A stretch of 64,000 nt of DNA, taken from positions 1,488,001-1,552,000 of the forward strand of contig NZ_CP026377.1 of NCBI RefSeq assembly GCF_002953195.1, given 5' to 3'. Position numbers and translations under genes: made by a program. The stretch's first letter is position 1; each line of letters begins with the position of its first letter. This stretch comes from Mixta gaviniae (GTDB lineage Bacteria > Pseudomonadota > Gammaproteobacteria > Enterobacterales > Enterobacteriaceae). Below the pieces are notes generated by a model. It had not been told where the DNA came from, made no database searches, and saw nothing but the letters and a program-made list of their open reading frames with translations. Below, in pieces: positions 28,866-38,072 of the stretch.

Positions 28866-29891
28866 ATGCTCTTTTTCACTTTTGCCAGGCTCAGCCGCAG
28901 CGCTGTCTGGCTGGCCGCGCTTTACTGCGGCGGCGCGGCGGGCGATACCGTCTGGCTGCACAATGGCGACCGCCTCAGCGGCACTGTGCGTTCGCTTAGC
29001 GATGGCAAGCTGGTTATGGATACCGACTGGGGCGGCACGCTATCGCTAAACTGGTCCGCCGTTAGCACGCTCAGCAGCCAGCACGCCATTACGCTGCGCA
29101 ACAGCCAGACCGGGGAAAACTACAGCGTCAGGCTGGCGGCGGCCGAGCCGGGCTATCTGACGGTGCTGCGCGACCGCCGGGAGGAAGAGAAAGTCCCGGT
29201 GTCGCGCATCGACGAATTTATGAAAGCCAGGGTCAAAAGCGACCGCCTCAACTGGACCGGCAATATCGATGCCGGCGTCGATCTCAAACACGCCTCGACC
29301 CAGACACAGGACACGCGCTTCGCCTTTAACAGCAAGCTCAGCCAGGGGAAATGGCGTCATAACCTCGGCGCCACCTGGAACCGGGAAAAAGAGGATGCCA
29401 GCGTCAATACCAATAACTACAGCCTGCGCTATGCGCTGGACTATACCTTCCGCGAGCAGTTCTTCTGGCAGGGGCGCGCCAGCTACAAGCGCGACTGGGT
29501 AGAGGATCTCTCAGAGCAGGGGCTGATTGGCACCGGTCCCGGCTACCAGTTCTGGGACGACGAGCTGGGATCCTTTTCGCTGTCGCTGCTGGCGGGCGCC
29601 TTCAGCTATGGCTACAACGACGGCAGCGTCGACAGCCATTTCGGCGCCTCGCTGCGCTGGGATTATCAGCGCTACCTGCATGGCAAAACGCTTACCCTGT
29701 TCAGCCACGGCGAAGCGGGCCATTCACTTGATGAAGATGGCATATTTACGCTGGATGCGGAGATTGGGCTGCGTTATGCGCTGACCAGCTGGTCGACGTT
29801 GAATATCGGTTATGCGCGCGACTTCGTTAGCGGCACCCGCGATACCCTCAATGAACGACGCTTTACCACCGGGCTGGGAGTGAAATGGTAG
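28866..29891 (+). CDS. DUF481 family outer-membrane protein (YdiY-like)
   Basis: 341 residues from ATG 28866, which opens a plausible signal peptide (MLFFTFARLSRSAVWLAALYC, cleavage after GGAAG). After an N-terminal beta-rich part (DTVWLHNGDRLSGTVRSLSDG, an LSm-like motif often fused to DUF481) comes a DUF481 beta-barrel with alternating pattern and a terminal aromatic, FTTGLGVKW. E. coli YdiY is shorter (about 250 residues) and acid-inducible; the role is unknown. The Shine-Dalgarno sequence is weak. Confidence 0.8.
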   Translation: MLFFTFARLSRSAVWLAALYCGGAAGDTVWLHNGDRLSGTVRSLSDGKLVMDTDWGGTLSLNWSAVSTLSSQHAITLRNSQTGENYSVRLAAAEPGYLTVLRDRREEEKVPVSRIDEFMKARVKSDRLNWTGNIDAGVDLKHASTQTQDTRFAFNSKLSQGKWRHNLGATWNREKEDASVNTNNYSLRYALDYTFREQFFWQGRASYKRDWVEDLSEQGLIGTGPGYQFWDDELGSFSLSLLAGAFSYGYNDGSVDSHFGASLRWDYQRYLHGKTLTLFSHGEAGHSLDEDGIFTLDAEIGLRYALTSWSTLNIGYARDFVSGTRDTLNERRFTTGLGVKW

Positions 29892-29895
29892 GGCG

Positions 29896-29926
29896 AAAAA
29901 AAAGGGGCGATGCCGTGCATCGCCCC
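29896..29926 (-). terminator. Rho-independent terminator of ldtB
   Basis: On the minus strand GGGGCGATG/CATCGCCCC pair (29904-29926) around a five-base loop, followed by eight T (29896-29903), 20 bases after the ldtB stop codon. It begins five bases after the convergent DUF481 gene ends. Confidence 0.85.
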
Positions 29927-29946
29927 CGATTACAGCGGTGTGTCGA

Positions 29947-31026
29947 TCAGGAGCCGCTGTTGCCGTTAACCACTGGCGCGGCAACGCCCTCAGGCTGCTG
30001 CGTCTGGTCCGGCGCCACGTTGCCGGCGCTCTGCGGCGCCACCGGCTGAACCGGCTGCGGCTGCACGATTTCCGGCTGCTGTGGCGTCGGCGCTTCTTCA
30101 GCAACGCCGTTGATTTTCACCGGCATACCTGAACGCGCTTTCAGCGCCTGGTCCACTACCGCCTGATTGACGCTGGCGTCGCTCATCACTTTGCTCACCG
30201 CCGGGGTCAGGGTAATCGGCACTGGCGCGCGCGATTTAAACTGCTCTTCGGTGGTGGAGAGTGGGTTGTGGATCTCGACATAGCGTGAACCGTCCGGCTC
30301 AACCGTCGCTTTCACCGGCTGGTCAATAAACTGTACGCGGGTGCCGACCGGCACATTGTCATACAGCCATTTGATATCGTCCGCGCGCAGACGCACGCAG
30401 CCGTGGCTCACGCGCAGGCCGATGCCGAAGTTGGCATTGGTGCCGTGAATGGCGTACAGACGGCCGATATAGAGCGCGTAGAGGCCCATCGGGTTATCCG
30501 GACCGGCAGGGAAAATTTCCGGCAGGGTTTCACCGCGCGCGGCGTACTCTTCATGCATCTTTTTGGTCGGCGTCCAGGTCGGACCCGCTTTCTTACGCTG
30601 AACGGTCGTCGTCCAGTTAATCGGCGTATCTTTGCCCAGCTCACCGATGCCGATAGGCAGCACCACAACGGTTTTGGTGCCTTTCGGGTAGTAATAGAGA
30701 CGCATTTCCGCGCTGTTGATCACCACGCCTTCACGCGGCGCGTCAGGCAGAATGAGCTGCTGCGGAATGATCAGTTTTGAACCCGGCTGCGGCAGGTAAA
30801 CATCAACGCCGGGGTTGGCTTCCAGCATATTGCTGAGGCCGATTTGGTACTGGGCAGCAAAGGCTTCCAGCGGAAGTTTACTGTTCTGCGGGATGGTGAT
30901 TTCCAGGTTTTCTCCGGTCAGACGGCTGTTGGCCGGCGGCAGAGGATAAACCACAGCAAGCGCCTGCTGGCTGAATGCCACCAGTGCCACTGCCAGTGAA
31001 GCGATCGCGAAAAGGCTCTTTTTCAT
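29947..31026 (-). CDS. ldtB: L,D-transpeptidase LdtB (YbiS), with C-terminal extension
   Basis: Periplasmic enzyme that links Braun lipoprotein (and possibly other substrates) to peptidoglycan through meso-diaminopimelate. 359 residues. Seen: a signal peptide ending at QQALA, a LysM-like region ([20 protein letters not shown]), and the YkuD catalytic core ending in [20 protein letters not shown] with catalytic cysteine C210. The last 50 residues form a Pro/Gln-rich tail ([20 protein letters not shown]) not present in 306-residue E. coli LdtB. Transcribed alone from a good promoter. Confidence 0.92.
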   Translation of the reverse strand: MKKSLFAIASLAVALVAFSQQALAVVYPLPPANSRLTGENLEITIPQNSKLPLEAFAAQYQIGLSNMLEANPGVDVYLPQPGSKLIIPQQLILPDAPREGVVINSAEMRLYYYPKGTKTVVVLPIGIGELGKDTPINWTTTVQRKKAGPTWTPTKKMHEEYAARGETLPEIFPAGPDNPMGLYALYIGRLYAIHGTNANFGIGLRVSHGCVRLRADDIKWLYDNVPVGTRVQFIDQPVKATVEPDGSRYVEIHNPLSTTEEQFKSRAPVPITLTPAVSKVMSDASVNQAVVDQALKARSGMPVKINGVAEEAPTPQQPEIVQPQPVQPVAPQSAGNVAPDQTQQPEGVAAPVVNGNSGS

Positions 31027-31103
31027 CTTATTTCAATAGTTTAGTGCCAATGTATGGCTTGTTAGAGAGTCAACCCAGGTGCGGCCAGTGTGACCGGCTG
31101 CAC

Positions 31104-31132
31104 ATTATATGTGCATAAGCGCTGATTGTGGA
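31104..31132 (-). promoter_or_regulatory. ldtB promoter with palindrome over the -10 box
   Basis: On the minus strand TCCACA (31127-31132) and a perfect TATAAT (31104-31109) are separated by 17 bases; transcription would start near 31097, giving a 70-base leader. The -10 box sits within TGCACAT-TAT-ATGTGCA (31100-31116 region), a perfect palindrome that could be an operator. Confidence 0.6.
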
Positions 31133-31214
31133 ACCAGGATTTTTCCTTACGGCGACATATTTACTTAACTCTATGTCATCTATACCTATCTTGCCTCTTC
31201 CTGAGGCTTTTTTT
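31126..31214 (+). ncRNA. Candidate small RNA divergent from ldtB
   Basis: A clear terminator, GCCTC-TTCCT-GAGGC plus seven T (31193-31214), points in the plus direction although no plus-strand gene lies upstream. A weak promoter, GTGACC (31090-31095) with CATAAG (31114-31119), would start an RNA of about 90 bases. I do not recognise the sequence as a known sRNA. Confidence 0.35.
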
Positions 31215-31217
31215 GTC

Positions 31218-33032
31218 TCACGGCTGCCACTGCGGATCGTCGCCGTCCAGCTTGCGGTTAAGGAAAAAGGCGGCGCTAATTAAGGCCAGATGGCTGAGCG
31301 CCTGTGGAAAATTGCCCAGCGCGAAGCCATGGAAATCGAACTCCTCGGCGTAGAGGCCAAGTGGATTGGCGTAGCTCAGCAGCTTTTCAAATTCGAAGTG
31401 TGCCTCTTCCACCCGGCCGGCGCGCGCCAGACACTCCACATACCAGAACGAGCAGGCGACGAAAGAGCCTTCGCGGCCATTAAGGGCGTCGGCGGGCGTC
31501 TCTTCGCGATCGTAGCGCCAGACCATGCCGTCGCGCACCAGCTTCGCCTTGATGGCGTCCAGCGTCGCCAGCCAGTCAGGGTCAGTGGCGCCGACAAAGC
31601 GCACCAGCGGCATCAGCAGCATCGAGGCGTCGAGCGACGTGCCGTGGCGCGTCGAGGTAAAATGCCCCCGCTCGGCGTTCCAGAAGTTCTGCCAGATATC
31701 GTCACGAATAGCGCTGCGCGCCTTGTCCCACTGGGCGTAAGGCATCGGCAGCGAGCGTTTGATGCCGAGGCGTAGCGCGCGATCGAGCGCGACCCAACAC
31801 ATCAGGCGCGAATGAAGAAAATGCTGCGGCTCGCCGCGCATCTCCCAGATACCGGCGTCCGGCTCCTGCCAGTGTTCGCACAGATAATTAATGGTGCTGC
31901 AGACATTGCGCCAGCCGCGCTCGGAGATCGCCTCGCCATATTTGTTGGAGAGGTAAACCGCATCCATCAGTTCGCCGTAGATATCAAGCTGCGTCTGTCG
32001 CCAGGCGTCGTTGCCGATACGCACCGGTCGCGAATCGCCATAGCCCGCCAGGTGCGGCAGCTCGCTTTCATGCAGCTCGACGCCGCTGTCGAGGCGGTAC
32101 ATCACCTGCAGACGGTGGCGCTCATGATGGCTGTTCTCGACGCAGTGGCCAACCCAGTGGGTAAAGCGCTTCGCCTCTTCGACGTAGCCGAGGCGCATCA
32201 GCGCATAGACGCTGAACGAGGCGTCACGGATCCAGGAGGCGCGATAGTCCCAGTTGCGCTCGCCGCCCAGCTCCTCAGGCAGGCCGAAGGTGGCGGCGGC
32301 GGCGATGGAGCCATGCTGCCAGGAGGTAAGCAGCTTCAGCGCCAGCGAGGAGCGTTTGACCATCTCCTGCCAGCGTCCGCGCCAGTTGCTCTGACGGCAC
32401 CAGCTGCGCCAGTAATGCAGCGTCTCCTGAAAGCAGATATCGGTATGCAGATTATCCAGCTTCTCATCCTGCGCGCAGCCGAAAATAAATTCGACATGTT
32501 CGCCGGTCCGCAGAGTAAAGCTGGCGACCGCCGCATGGCGATCGATCTGCAGCGGCACGGTGGCGGTCAGGCGCAGCGTCGGCTGGCCGTCGGCGCTGAA
32601 CAGCGCCGCCTCATCCTGCAGGCGCGCTTTAGTGGTGGCGCGTGCATAGTCATGTACCGGGGCGCAGCGCATCGTGAAGCGCCCCTCGCCGCGCACCATC
32701 TTCAGCCGCCGGATAATGCGCGGCCTGGTATCGTCGCGTTCGCAGATCGGCATATAGTCGGTGATCTCCGCCACGCCCTCGGCGGCAAGCCAGCGCGTCT
32801 GCAGAATATTGGTGTCAGGCAGATAGAGCTGCTGCCGTCGGCACGCTTTCCAGTCCGGCGTCAAGCTGAAGACGCCCGCCTCGTCGCTGTCCAGCAGGGC
32901 GGTAAACACCGACGGGCTGTCGAGGTTGGGCCAGCAGAAATAGTCGATGGCGCCGTCGTCCGCCACCAGCGCGCAGGTGCGCAGATCGCCGATAACGCCG
33001 TGATTGTGGATAGGTCGTTTTAACTGAGCCAT
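31218..33032 (-). CDS. Glycoside hydrolase family 15 protein (glucoamylase/trehalase-like)
   Basis: 604-residue cytosolic (no signal peptide) alpha-glucosidase-like enzyme. Seen: the N-terminal GH15 beta-domain with IHNHGVIGDLRTCALVADDG and DYFCWPNLDSPSVFTALLD, then the (alpha/alpha)6 barrel with GERNWDYRASWIRDASFSVY carrying the catalytic-acid region and YAEEFDFHGFALGNFPQALS carrying the general base. Members of this subfamily include trehalases and glucan glucosidases; the substrate cannot be told. ATG 33032 follows GGGGAACGGC. It is divergent from an SDR gene 125 bases away, a recurring pair in this order of bacteria as I recall. Confidence 0.88.
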   Translation of the reverse strand: MAQLKRPIHNHGVIGDLRTCALVADDGAIDYFCWPNLDSPSVFTALLDSDEAGVFSLTPDWKACRRQQLYLPDTNILQTRWLAAEGVAEITDYMPICERDDTRPRIIRRLKMVRGEGRFTMRCAPVHDYARATTKARLQDEAALFSADGQPTLRLTATVPLQIDRHAAVASFTLRTGEHVEFIFGCAQDEKLDNLHTDICFQETLHYWRSWCRQSNWRGRWQEMVKRSSLALKLLTSWQHGSIAAAATFGLPEELGGERNWDYRASWIRDASFSVYALMRLGYVEEAKRFTHWVGHCVENSHHERHRLQVMYRLDSGVELHESELPHLAGYGDSRPVRIGNDAWRQTQLDIYGELMDAVYLSNKYGEAISERGWRNVCSTINYLCEHWQEPDAGIWEMRGEPQHFLHSRLMCWVALDRALRLGIKRSLPMPYAQWDKARSAIRDDIWQNFWNAERGHFTSTRHGTSLDASMLLMPLVRFVGATDPDWLATLDAIKAKLVRDGMVWRYDREETPADALNGREGSFVACSFWYVECLARAGRVEEAHFEFEKLLSYANPLGLYAEEFDFHGFALGNFPQALSHLALISAAFFLNRKLDGDDPQWQP

Positions 33033-33156
33033 GCCGTTCCCCGATTGCGTTGCCTGAGCTTCTACTATAGACAAGCGTGCGCCAACGCGGCGGCGCGGAC
33101 GGGGGCAGCGTCTATACTTGCTGTTTATTTCATCAGCGCAACAGAGGAGTAAGGCT

Positions 33157-33939
33157 ATGCCGACAACGAAAGTCGCCGTGGTGACAGCATCAGATTCAGG
33201 CATTGGCAAAGCGAGCGCCATCATGCTGGCGGAGCAGGGGTATGATATTGGCATCACCTGGCGTTCCGACGAGCAGGGCGCGCAGGAGACCGCAGAGGCG
33301 GTGCGCAAGCTGGGACGCCGCGCCGAACAGGTTCAGCTCGATCTCTCCGACCCGCAGCAGGGCGGCAAAGCGCTGGAAAGCCTGATTGCGCAGCTGGGGC
33401 GCATCGATGCGCTGGTGAATAACGCCGGCACCAACGTCAAAGCTGATTTTCTGGATATCAAATTTGAGGACTGGCGCAAGGTGTTCACCGTCGATGTCGA
33501 CGGCGCGCTGATCTGCAGCCAGATCGCCGCGCGACAGATGGTGAAGCAGGGCGAGGGCGGGCGCATCATCAATATCACCTCGGTGCATGAGCATACGCCG
33601 CTGCCGGGATCGGTCGCCTATACCGCTGCCAAACATGCGCTGGGCGGCCTGACCAAAGCGATGGCGCTTAGCCTGCTGCCGCACAATATTCTGGTGAACG
33701 CGGTCGCGCCGGGTGCCATCGCCACGCCGATGAACGATATGGAAAACGCCGACGCCCACCGCATTCCGCTGCCGCATGTGCCCGCCGGCCGCCCCGGCGA
33801 TACGCGCGAGATCGCCAGCATGGTCGCCTGGCTCTGTTCGGCGTGGTCAAGCTATACCACCGGGCAGTCGTTTATCATCGACGGCGGCTTCATGCTCGCC
33901 AACCCGCAGTTCGCGGCGGCGCAGGCGGGGGAGGAGTAG
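33157..33939 (+). CDS. SDR family oxidoreductase
   Basis: 260-residue classical short-chain dehydrogenase. Seen: the nucleotide loop TASDSGIGKASA, LVNNAGTNVKADF, the catalytic Ser in NITSVHEHTPLPG, the YTAAKHALGG Tyr-Lys pair, and AVAPGAIATPM. It resembles glucose 1-dehydrogenase-type enzymes; substrate unknown. ATG 33157 follows a good AGAGGAGTAAGG. Its position opposite a GH15 glucosidase suggests, without proof, action on a sugar or polyol released by that enzyme. Confidence 0.85.
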   Translation: MPTTKVAVVTASDSGIGKASAIMLAEQGYDIGITWRSDEQGAQETAEAVRKLGRRAEQVQLDLSDPQQGGKALESLIAQLGRIDALVNNAGTNVKADFLDIKFEDWRKVFTVDVDGALICSQIAARQMVKQGEGGRIINITSVHEHTPLPGSVAYTAAKHALGGLTKAMALSLLPHNILVNAVAPGAIATPMNDMENADAHRIPLPHVPAGRPGDTREIASMVAWLCSAWSSYTTGQSFIIDGGFMLANPQFAAAQAGEE

Positions 33940-33989
33940 CGCGCCCGGGGGAAGGTTCAGGCGTCAGGCGCAGCGCGCCCGGCGCTTTG

Positions 33990-34125
33990 CTGTGTCTGCT
34001 TTCTGAGGCGTGCGGTTGCCAGCTTTCTGGCGAGCGGTTTCTGACTTCGGTTTCTGACTTCGGTTTCCGGCTTCTGACCCGAACGGGCTGGCTTTCAGAC
34101 TTCTGATTTCCCGGCTTCCCGTTTT
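33990..34125. repeat. Short degenerate repeats of a TTTCTGACTTC motif
   Basis: About five imperfect copies of GGTTTCTGACTTC-like sequence (for example 34030-34080) in a pyrimidine-rich stretch between the SDR gene and fetA. No coding potential. It may represent local slippage. Confidence 0.5.
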
Positions 34126-34186
34126 GCTTTTCCGTTCCGCTTTCTTCCGCGCTATCATGCGCGGCAAAACAGAACAGGAAGCGTCT

Positions 34187-34843
34187 ATGACCACGGAAAC
34201 GCCGCTGCTGGCGGTGCGCGACGTCAGTTATCGGCTGGCGGAGAAAACTCTGCTGGCCCCTCTCTCATTTACCCTGCGCCCGCAGGAGTTTGCCTGGCTA
34301 ACCGGCCCGTCCGGCAGCGGCAAAACCACTTTACTGAAAATCATCGCCTCGCTGCTGACGCCCACCAGCGGCAGCGTCACGCTGAATGGCAAAAGCAGCG
34401 ACCAGCTGGGGCCGGAAGCCTGGCGTCGCCAGGTCTCCTACTGCTTTCAAACACCGCAGCTGTTCGGCGACACCGTTTACGACAACCTGGCCTTTCCCTG
34501 GCAGATCCGCCAACAGTCGCCGCAGCGGCAGGCGCTGCGCGATAGCCTGGCGCAGCTAAATCTGGCGCCCGATCTGCTGGATAAACCGATCGACGCGCTT
34601 TCCGGCGGCGAGCGGCAGCGGGTGGCGCTGCTGCGCAATCTGCAATTTCCGCCCGCGCTGCTGCTGCTGGATGAAGTCACCAGCGCGCTCGATGCGGAGA
34701 ACAAGGCGCGGGTTAACGCGCTGATCCAACAGACGGCGCAGCGGCACGCCATGAGCGTGCTGTGGATCAGCCACGACGCGCAGGAGACCGCCGACGGCGC
34801 ACGCATTATTACCCTCTCGTCCGATCGGGAGGCGGCGCAATGA
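34187..34843 (+). CDS. fetA: Iron export ABC transporter ATP-binding subunit FetA
   Basis: 218-residue ATPase of the FetAB exporter, which in E. coli lowers iron overload and oxidative stress. Seen: Walker A GPSGSGKTTLLK, CFQTPQLFGDTVYDNLAFPW (Q-loop), signature LSGGERQR, Walker B LLLDEVTSALD and the H-loop WISHD. ATG 34187 follows CAGGAAGCGTCT; the longer open frame upstream lacks a ribosome site. The stop overlaps the fetB start (ATGA). Confidence 0.93.
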   Translation: MTTETPLLAVRDVSYRLAEKTLLAPLSFTLRPQEFAWLTGPSGSGKTTLLKIIASLLTPTSGSVTLNGKSSDQLGPEAWRRQVSYCFQTPQLFGDTVYDNLAFPWQIRQQSPQRQALRDSLAQLNLAPDLLDKPIDALSGGERQRVALLRNLQFPPALLLLDEVTSALDAENKARVNALIQQTAQRHAMSVLWISHDAQETADGARIITLSSDREAAQ

Positions 34844-35601
34844 ATCACCCGACAATCGATAATACCTCGCTGGCGTTCGCTTGCCTGCTGGTGCTGGTGG
34901 CGCTGCTGGTCAGTCAGAAAGAGAAGCTGGGGCTGCATAAGGATATTTTATGGAGCGTGACGCGCGCCGTGGTGCAGCTGACCCTTGTCGGCTACGTGCT
35001 GCACGCGCTGTTCGATATCAGCAACCGCTGGCTGACGCTGCTGATGGTGCTGTTTATCTGCGTCAATGCGGCGCTGAACGCGCGCAAGCGCAGCCGGCGC
35101 ATCGGCAACGCTTTCTGGATGTCGCTGGCGGCGATCGGCGTCAGCACCGGCATAACGCTGACCATTCTGGTGCTGAGCGGCGCTATCGCTTTTGTGCCGA
35201 TGCAAGTGATCCCGATTTCCGGCATGATCGCCGGCAATGCGATGGTGGCGGTAGGCCTCTGCTATACCCAGCTGAACCAGCGTTTCGCCGATAACCGGCA
35301 GAAGGTGGAGGAGATGCTCAGCCTCGGCGCGCCGGTGAAGCGCGCCTCGGCGACGCTGGTGCGCGACAGCATTCGCGCCGCGCTGATCCCAACGGTAGAC
35401 GCGGCGAAAACCGTCGGGCTGGTCAGCCTGCCGGGGATGATGTCAGGGCTGATTTTCGCCGGCATCGATCCGCTGCAGGCGATCAAATTTCAGATTATGG
35501 TGACCTTTATGCTGCTCAGCACCGCGGCGATCTCCACCATTATCGCCGCCTGGCTTGGCTATCGCCGCTTCTTCAATGCGCGTGCCCAGCTGCGCCTTTA
35601 G
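34840..35601 (+). CDS. fetB: Iron export ABC transporter permease FetB
   Basis: 253-residue permease partner of FetA with about seven membrane segments (UPF0014 family). Seen: KLGLHKDILWSVTRAVVQLTLVGYVL, MQVIPISGMIAGNAMVAVGLC, RDSIRAALIPTVDAAKTVGLVSLPGMMSG and GIDPLQAIKFQIMVTFMLL, all family signatures. Coupled to fetA by a four-base overlap. The last four bases overlap the end of the convergent yohD. Confidence 0.94.
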   Translation: MNHPTIDNTSLAFACLLVLVALLVSQKEKLGLHKDILWSVTRAVVQLTLVGYVLHALFDISNRWLTLLMVLFICVNAALNARKRSRRIGNAFWMSLAAIGVSTGITLTILVLSGAIAFVPMQVIPISGMIAGNAMVAVGLCYTQLNQRFADNRQKVEEMLSLGAPVKRASATLVRDSIRAALIPTVDAAKTVGLVSLPGMMSGLIFAGIDPLQAIKFQIMVTFMLLSTAAISTIIAAWLGYRRFFNARAQLRL

Positions 35602-36176
35602 TCCTGATGGCGCCGGCTTGACCAGTGACGGAACGCCAGGCGCAGCAGCACCACGAACAGCGCCGCGCCTACCAGCCAGAGCAGGTGCTTAAGATGGTGA
35701 TCGAGCCGGTGCAGCCACGGGGTGATCATCTCGCCGGCGAAATAGCCGAGCGTCACGAAGATGATCGCCCAGAGCAGGGCGCCGATAATATTGAAAATCA
35801 GAAACTTCAGCGGGCGCAGGCGGCTGGCACCGATGATGATCGGCCCGATGGTGCGGAAGCCATACATAAAGCGCACGCCGATAATAAACAGCACCGGGTG
35901 ACGGCGGATCATGCTGTTGGCCCGCTTCAGTTTGCCCTGATGTTTTTTAAAACGGCGCAGAATGCGGGTGCCGAAGCGCCGCCCAATATAGAACAGCAGC
36001 TGATCGCCTAAAAAGCCGCCGAGCGCCACCGCCAGAACGACGCCGCTGTAGCGCAGCAGCTTCTCATGGGCGATCACGCCGCCCAGCAACGCGAAAGTTT
36101 CTCCCTCGGCAATACAGCCAATCACCACTGCCAGATAGCCATACTGCTCAATTAATTGGTTGATATCAAAATGCAA
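35598..36176 (-). CDS. yohD: DedA family inner-membrane protein YohD
   Basis: 192 residues, exactly the length of E. coli YohD. DedA proteins affect lipid flipping and membrane energetics. Seen: IEQYGYLAVVIGCIAEGETFALLGG with the conserved acidic pair, ALGGFLGDQLLFYIGRRFG, HPVLFIIGVRFMYGFRTIGPIIIGAS with the family's arginines, and NIIGALLWAIIFVTLGYFAG. It stands back-to-back with yohC, as in E. coli. Confidence 0.93.
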   Translation of the reverse strand: MHFDINQLIEQYGYLAVVIGCIAEGETFALLGGVIAHEKLLRYSGVVLAVALGGFLGDQLLFYIGRRFGTRILRRFKKHQGKLKRANSMIRRHPVLFIIGVRFMYGFRTIGPIIIGASRLRPLKFLIFNIIGALLWAIIFVTLGYFAGEMITPWLHRLDHHLKHLLWLVGAALFVVLLRLAFRHWSSRRHQD

Positions 36177-36351
36177 AATTCACCGTCCCTTTTTCCTTTA
36201 GCGTCAGGGTAAGTGTATACGGCGTTAACACCTCCATCACAAAAAAGCGCGGCGCATTGAAAAGGCATTTACCTGTTGATGAAAAAATGAACAGGCGAAT
36301 TATACTTGAGGAAACGCCGCCGCGGGCGGTCAGCAAGTGGAGGGGCAAGCG

Positions 36352-36939
36352 ATGAACCATGTCTGGGGTCTGCTGGCGCATCCCGATCGGGAAATGCGCG
36401 ATATCAAACGGGAAAACGAAACCGTCTCCCATCATTATACGCACCATGTGCTGCTGATGGCGGCTATTCCGGTGATCTGCGCGCTGATCGGCACCACCCA
36501 GCTGGGCTGGCGGCTGGGCGCCGGACGCACCGTACCGCTCGATCTCTCTACCGGGCTGATGCTGGCAGTGCTGTTCTATCTGCTGATTTTAGGCGGGGTA
36601 GCGGTGATGGGGCGGGTGATCCACTGGATGGCGCGCGACTATCCGCAGCGTCCTGGCGTGCAGCGCTGTACGGTGTTTGCCGGCTATGTCGCCACGCCGC
36701 TGTTTCTCAGCGGCGTCGTGGCGCTCTATCCGCTGGTCTGGCTCTGCGTGCTGGTCGGGGCACTGGCGCTGCTCTATACCGGCTATCTGCTTTATGTCGG
36801 CATTCCCGAGCTGCTGAACATCGATCGCGAAGAGAGCCTGCGCTTCTCCGGCTCGACGCTGGCGATCGGCATTCTGCTGTTTGAGGTGCTGCTGGCGCTG
36901 ACGGTGCTGCTGTGGGGCTACGGCTACCGGCTGGGCTGA
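36352..36939 (+). CDS. yohC: Yip1 family inner-membrane protein YohC
   Basis: 195 residues, about five membrane segments. Start MNHVWGLLAHPDREMRDIKREN and core SHHYTHHVLLMAAIPVICALIGTTQLGW match E. coli YohC closely; CTVFAGYVATPLFLSGVVALYPL is the Yip1-like core. Function unknown. ATG 36352 follows GGAGGGGCAAGC; a GTG five codons upstream overlaps that Shine-Dalgarno sequence. Divergent from yohD. Confidence 0.92.
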   Translation: MNHVWGLLAHPDREMRDIKRENETVSHHYTHHVLLMAAIPVICALIGTTQLGWRLGAGRTVPLDLSTGLMLAVLFYLLILGGVAVMGRVIHWMARDYPQRPGVQRCTVFAGYVATPLFLSGVVALYPLVWLCVLVGALALLYTGYLLYVGIPELLNIDREESLRFSGSTLAIGILLFEVLLALTVLLWGYGYRLG

Positions 36940-36944
36940 AATGT

Positions 36945-36975
36945 CGCCGCCGTCGCCCTGCGGCGGCGGCTGTTT
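36945..36975 (+). terminator. Possible terminator of yohC
   Basis: CGCCGCCG (36945-36952) pairs with CGGCGGCG (36961-36968) around an eight-base loop, then GCTGTTTA, a poor T tract. Confidence 0.45.
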
Positions 36976-37116
36976 ACGCCCGGAAACGAATCTTCGATAG
37001 GAATTTACTCAACCGCCAGCGTATTATGCTGCCTGCCAGCCCCCGCACATGCCTGTTTTCGCGGCGGCAGCCTGTGTTGCACACAGCGCGCAATCCTATT
37101 GGTAAGTTGTTAAACG

Positions 37117-38067
37117 ATGCCCGCAAAATTTCGTTATTCGTTGTTGAGCCTGGCTTTTCTTTTTTCCGCGCAGGGCCTGACCGGCCAGGCGCTGGCCGCG
37201 TCGCCGTTAAGCACGCCCGCGCCGCTCTCGCAGCCGCAAATCGCCTCCGGCAGCGCGATGATCGTCGATCTGAACACCAACAAAGTGCTGTACGCCAGCC
37301 ATCCTGACCGCGTCAGGCCGATCGCGTCCATCACCAAGCTGATGACGGCGATGGTGGTGCTGGATGCGCACCTGCCGATGGATGAGATGCTGAAAGTGGA
37401 TATCAGCCACACGGCGGAGATGCGCGGCATCTTTTCCCGCGTGCGTCTGAACAGCGAAATCAGCCGCAAAAACATGCTGCTGCTGGCGCTGATGTCATCG
37501 GAAAACCGCGCCGCCGCCAGCCTGGCGCACCACTATCCGGGCGGCTACGACGCCTTTATCCGCGCGATGAATGCCAAAGCGCGCGCGCTGGGTATGACCA
37601 ATACCCGCTACGTAGAGCCGACCGGCCTGTCGATCCATAACGTGTCGACCGCCCGCGACCTGACGAAGCTGCTGATCGCCAGCAAACGCTATCCGCTGCT
37701 CGGGCAGCTCAGCACCACCCATGAAGATATGGCGCGCTTCAGCAATCCCGACTACGTGCTGCCTTTCCGCAACACCAACCATCTGGTCTATAAACCGGAC
37801 TGGCAGATCCAGCTGACCAAAACCGGCTTTACCAATCAGGCGGGCCACTGCCTGGTGATGCGTACGGTGATCAAACAGCGCCCGGTGGCGCTGGTGGTGC
37901 TGGACGCGTTCGGCAAATATACCCATTTCGCCGACGCCAAACGCCTGCGCGACTGGCTGGAGACCGGCAAATCCGCGCCGGTGCCGGCGGCGGCGCTGGC
38001 CTACCGAAAACAGAAATCGTCGCAGACCGCCAGCAACCGCAGCGCGGACGACAGCGCGGTGGAATAA
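37117..38067 (+). CDS. pbpG: D-alanyl-D-alanine endopeptidase, penicillin-binding protein 7
   Basis: Periplasmic low-molecular-weight PBP that cleaves cross-links between stem peptides. 316 residues. Seen: a signal peptide ([20 protein letters not shown]), the active serine S71 in [11 protein letters not shown], the SEN motif in [18 protein letters not shown], and KTG in [19 protein letters not shown]7 features such as [15 protein letters not shown] are present. In E. coli it also neighbours yohC/yohD and dld. Confidence 0.95.
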   Translation: MPAKFRYSLLSLAFLFSAQGLTGQALAASPLSTPAPLSQPQIASGSAMIVDLNTNKVLYASHPDRVRPIASITKLMTAMVVLDAHLPMDEMLKVDISHTAEMRGIFSRVRLNSEISRKNMLLLALMSSENRAAASLAHHYPGGYDAFIRAMNAKARALGMTNTRYVEPTGLSIHNVSTARDLTKLLIASKRYPLLGQLSTTHEDMARFSNPDYVLPFRNTNHLVYKPDWQIQLTKTGFTNQAGHCLVMRTVIKQRPVALVVLDAFGKYTHFADAKRLRDWLETGKSAPVPAAALAYRKQKSSQTASNRSADDSAVE

Positions 38068-38072
38068 GGCCG

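Noticed and set aside
31126..31353. 75-codon plus-strand frame near the ldtB promoter
   Set aside because: It runs through the terminator hairpin into GH15 antisense sequence; no ribosome site.
31812..33023. 403-codon plus-strand frame opposite the GH15 gene
   Set aside because: Antisense shadow; the GH15 protein on the other strand has clear catalytic motifs throughout.
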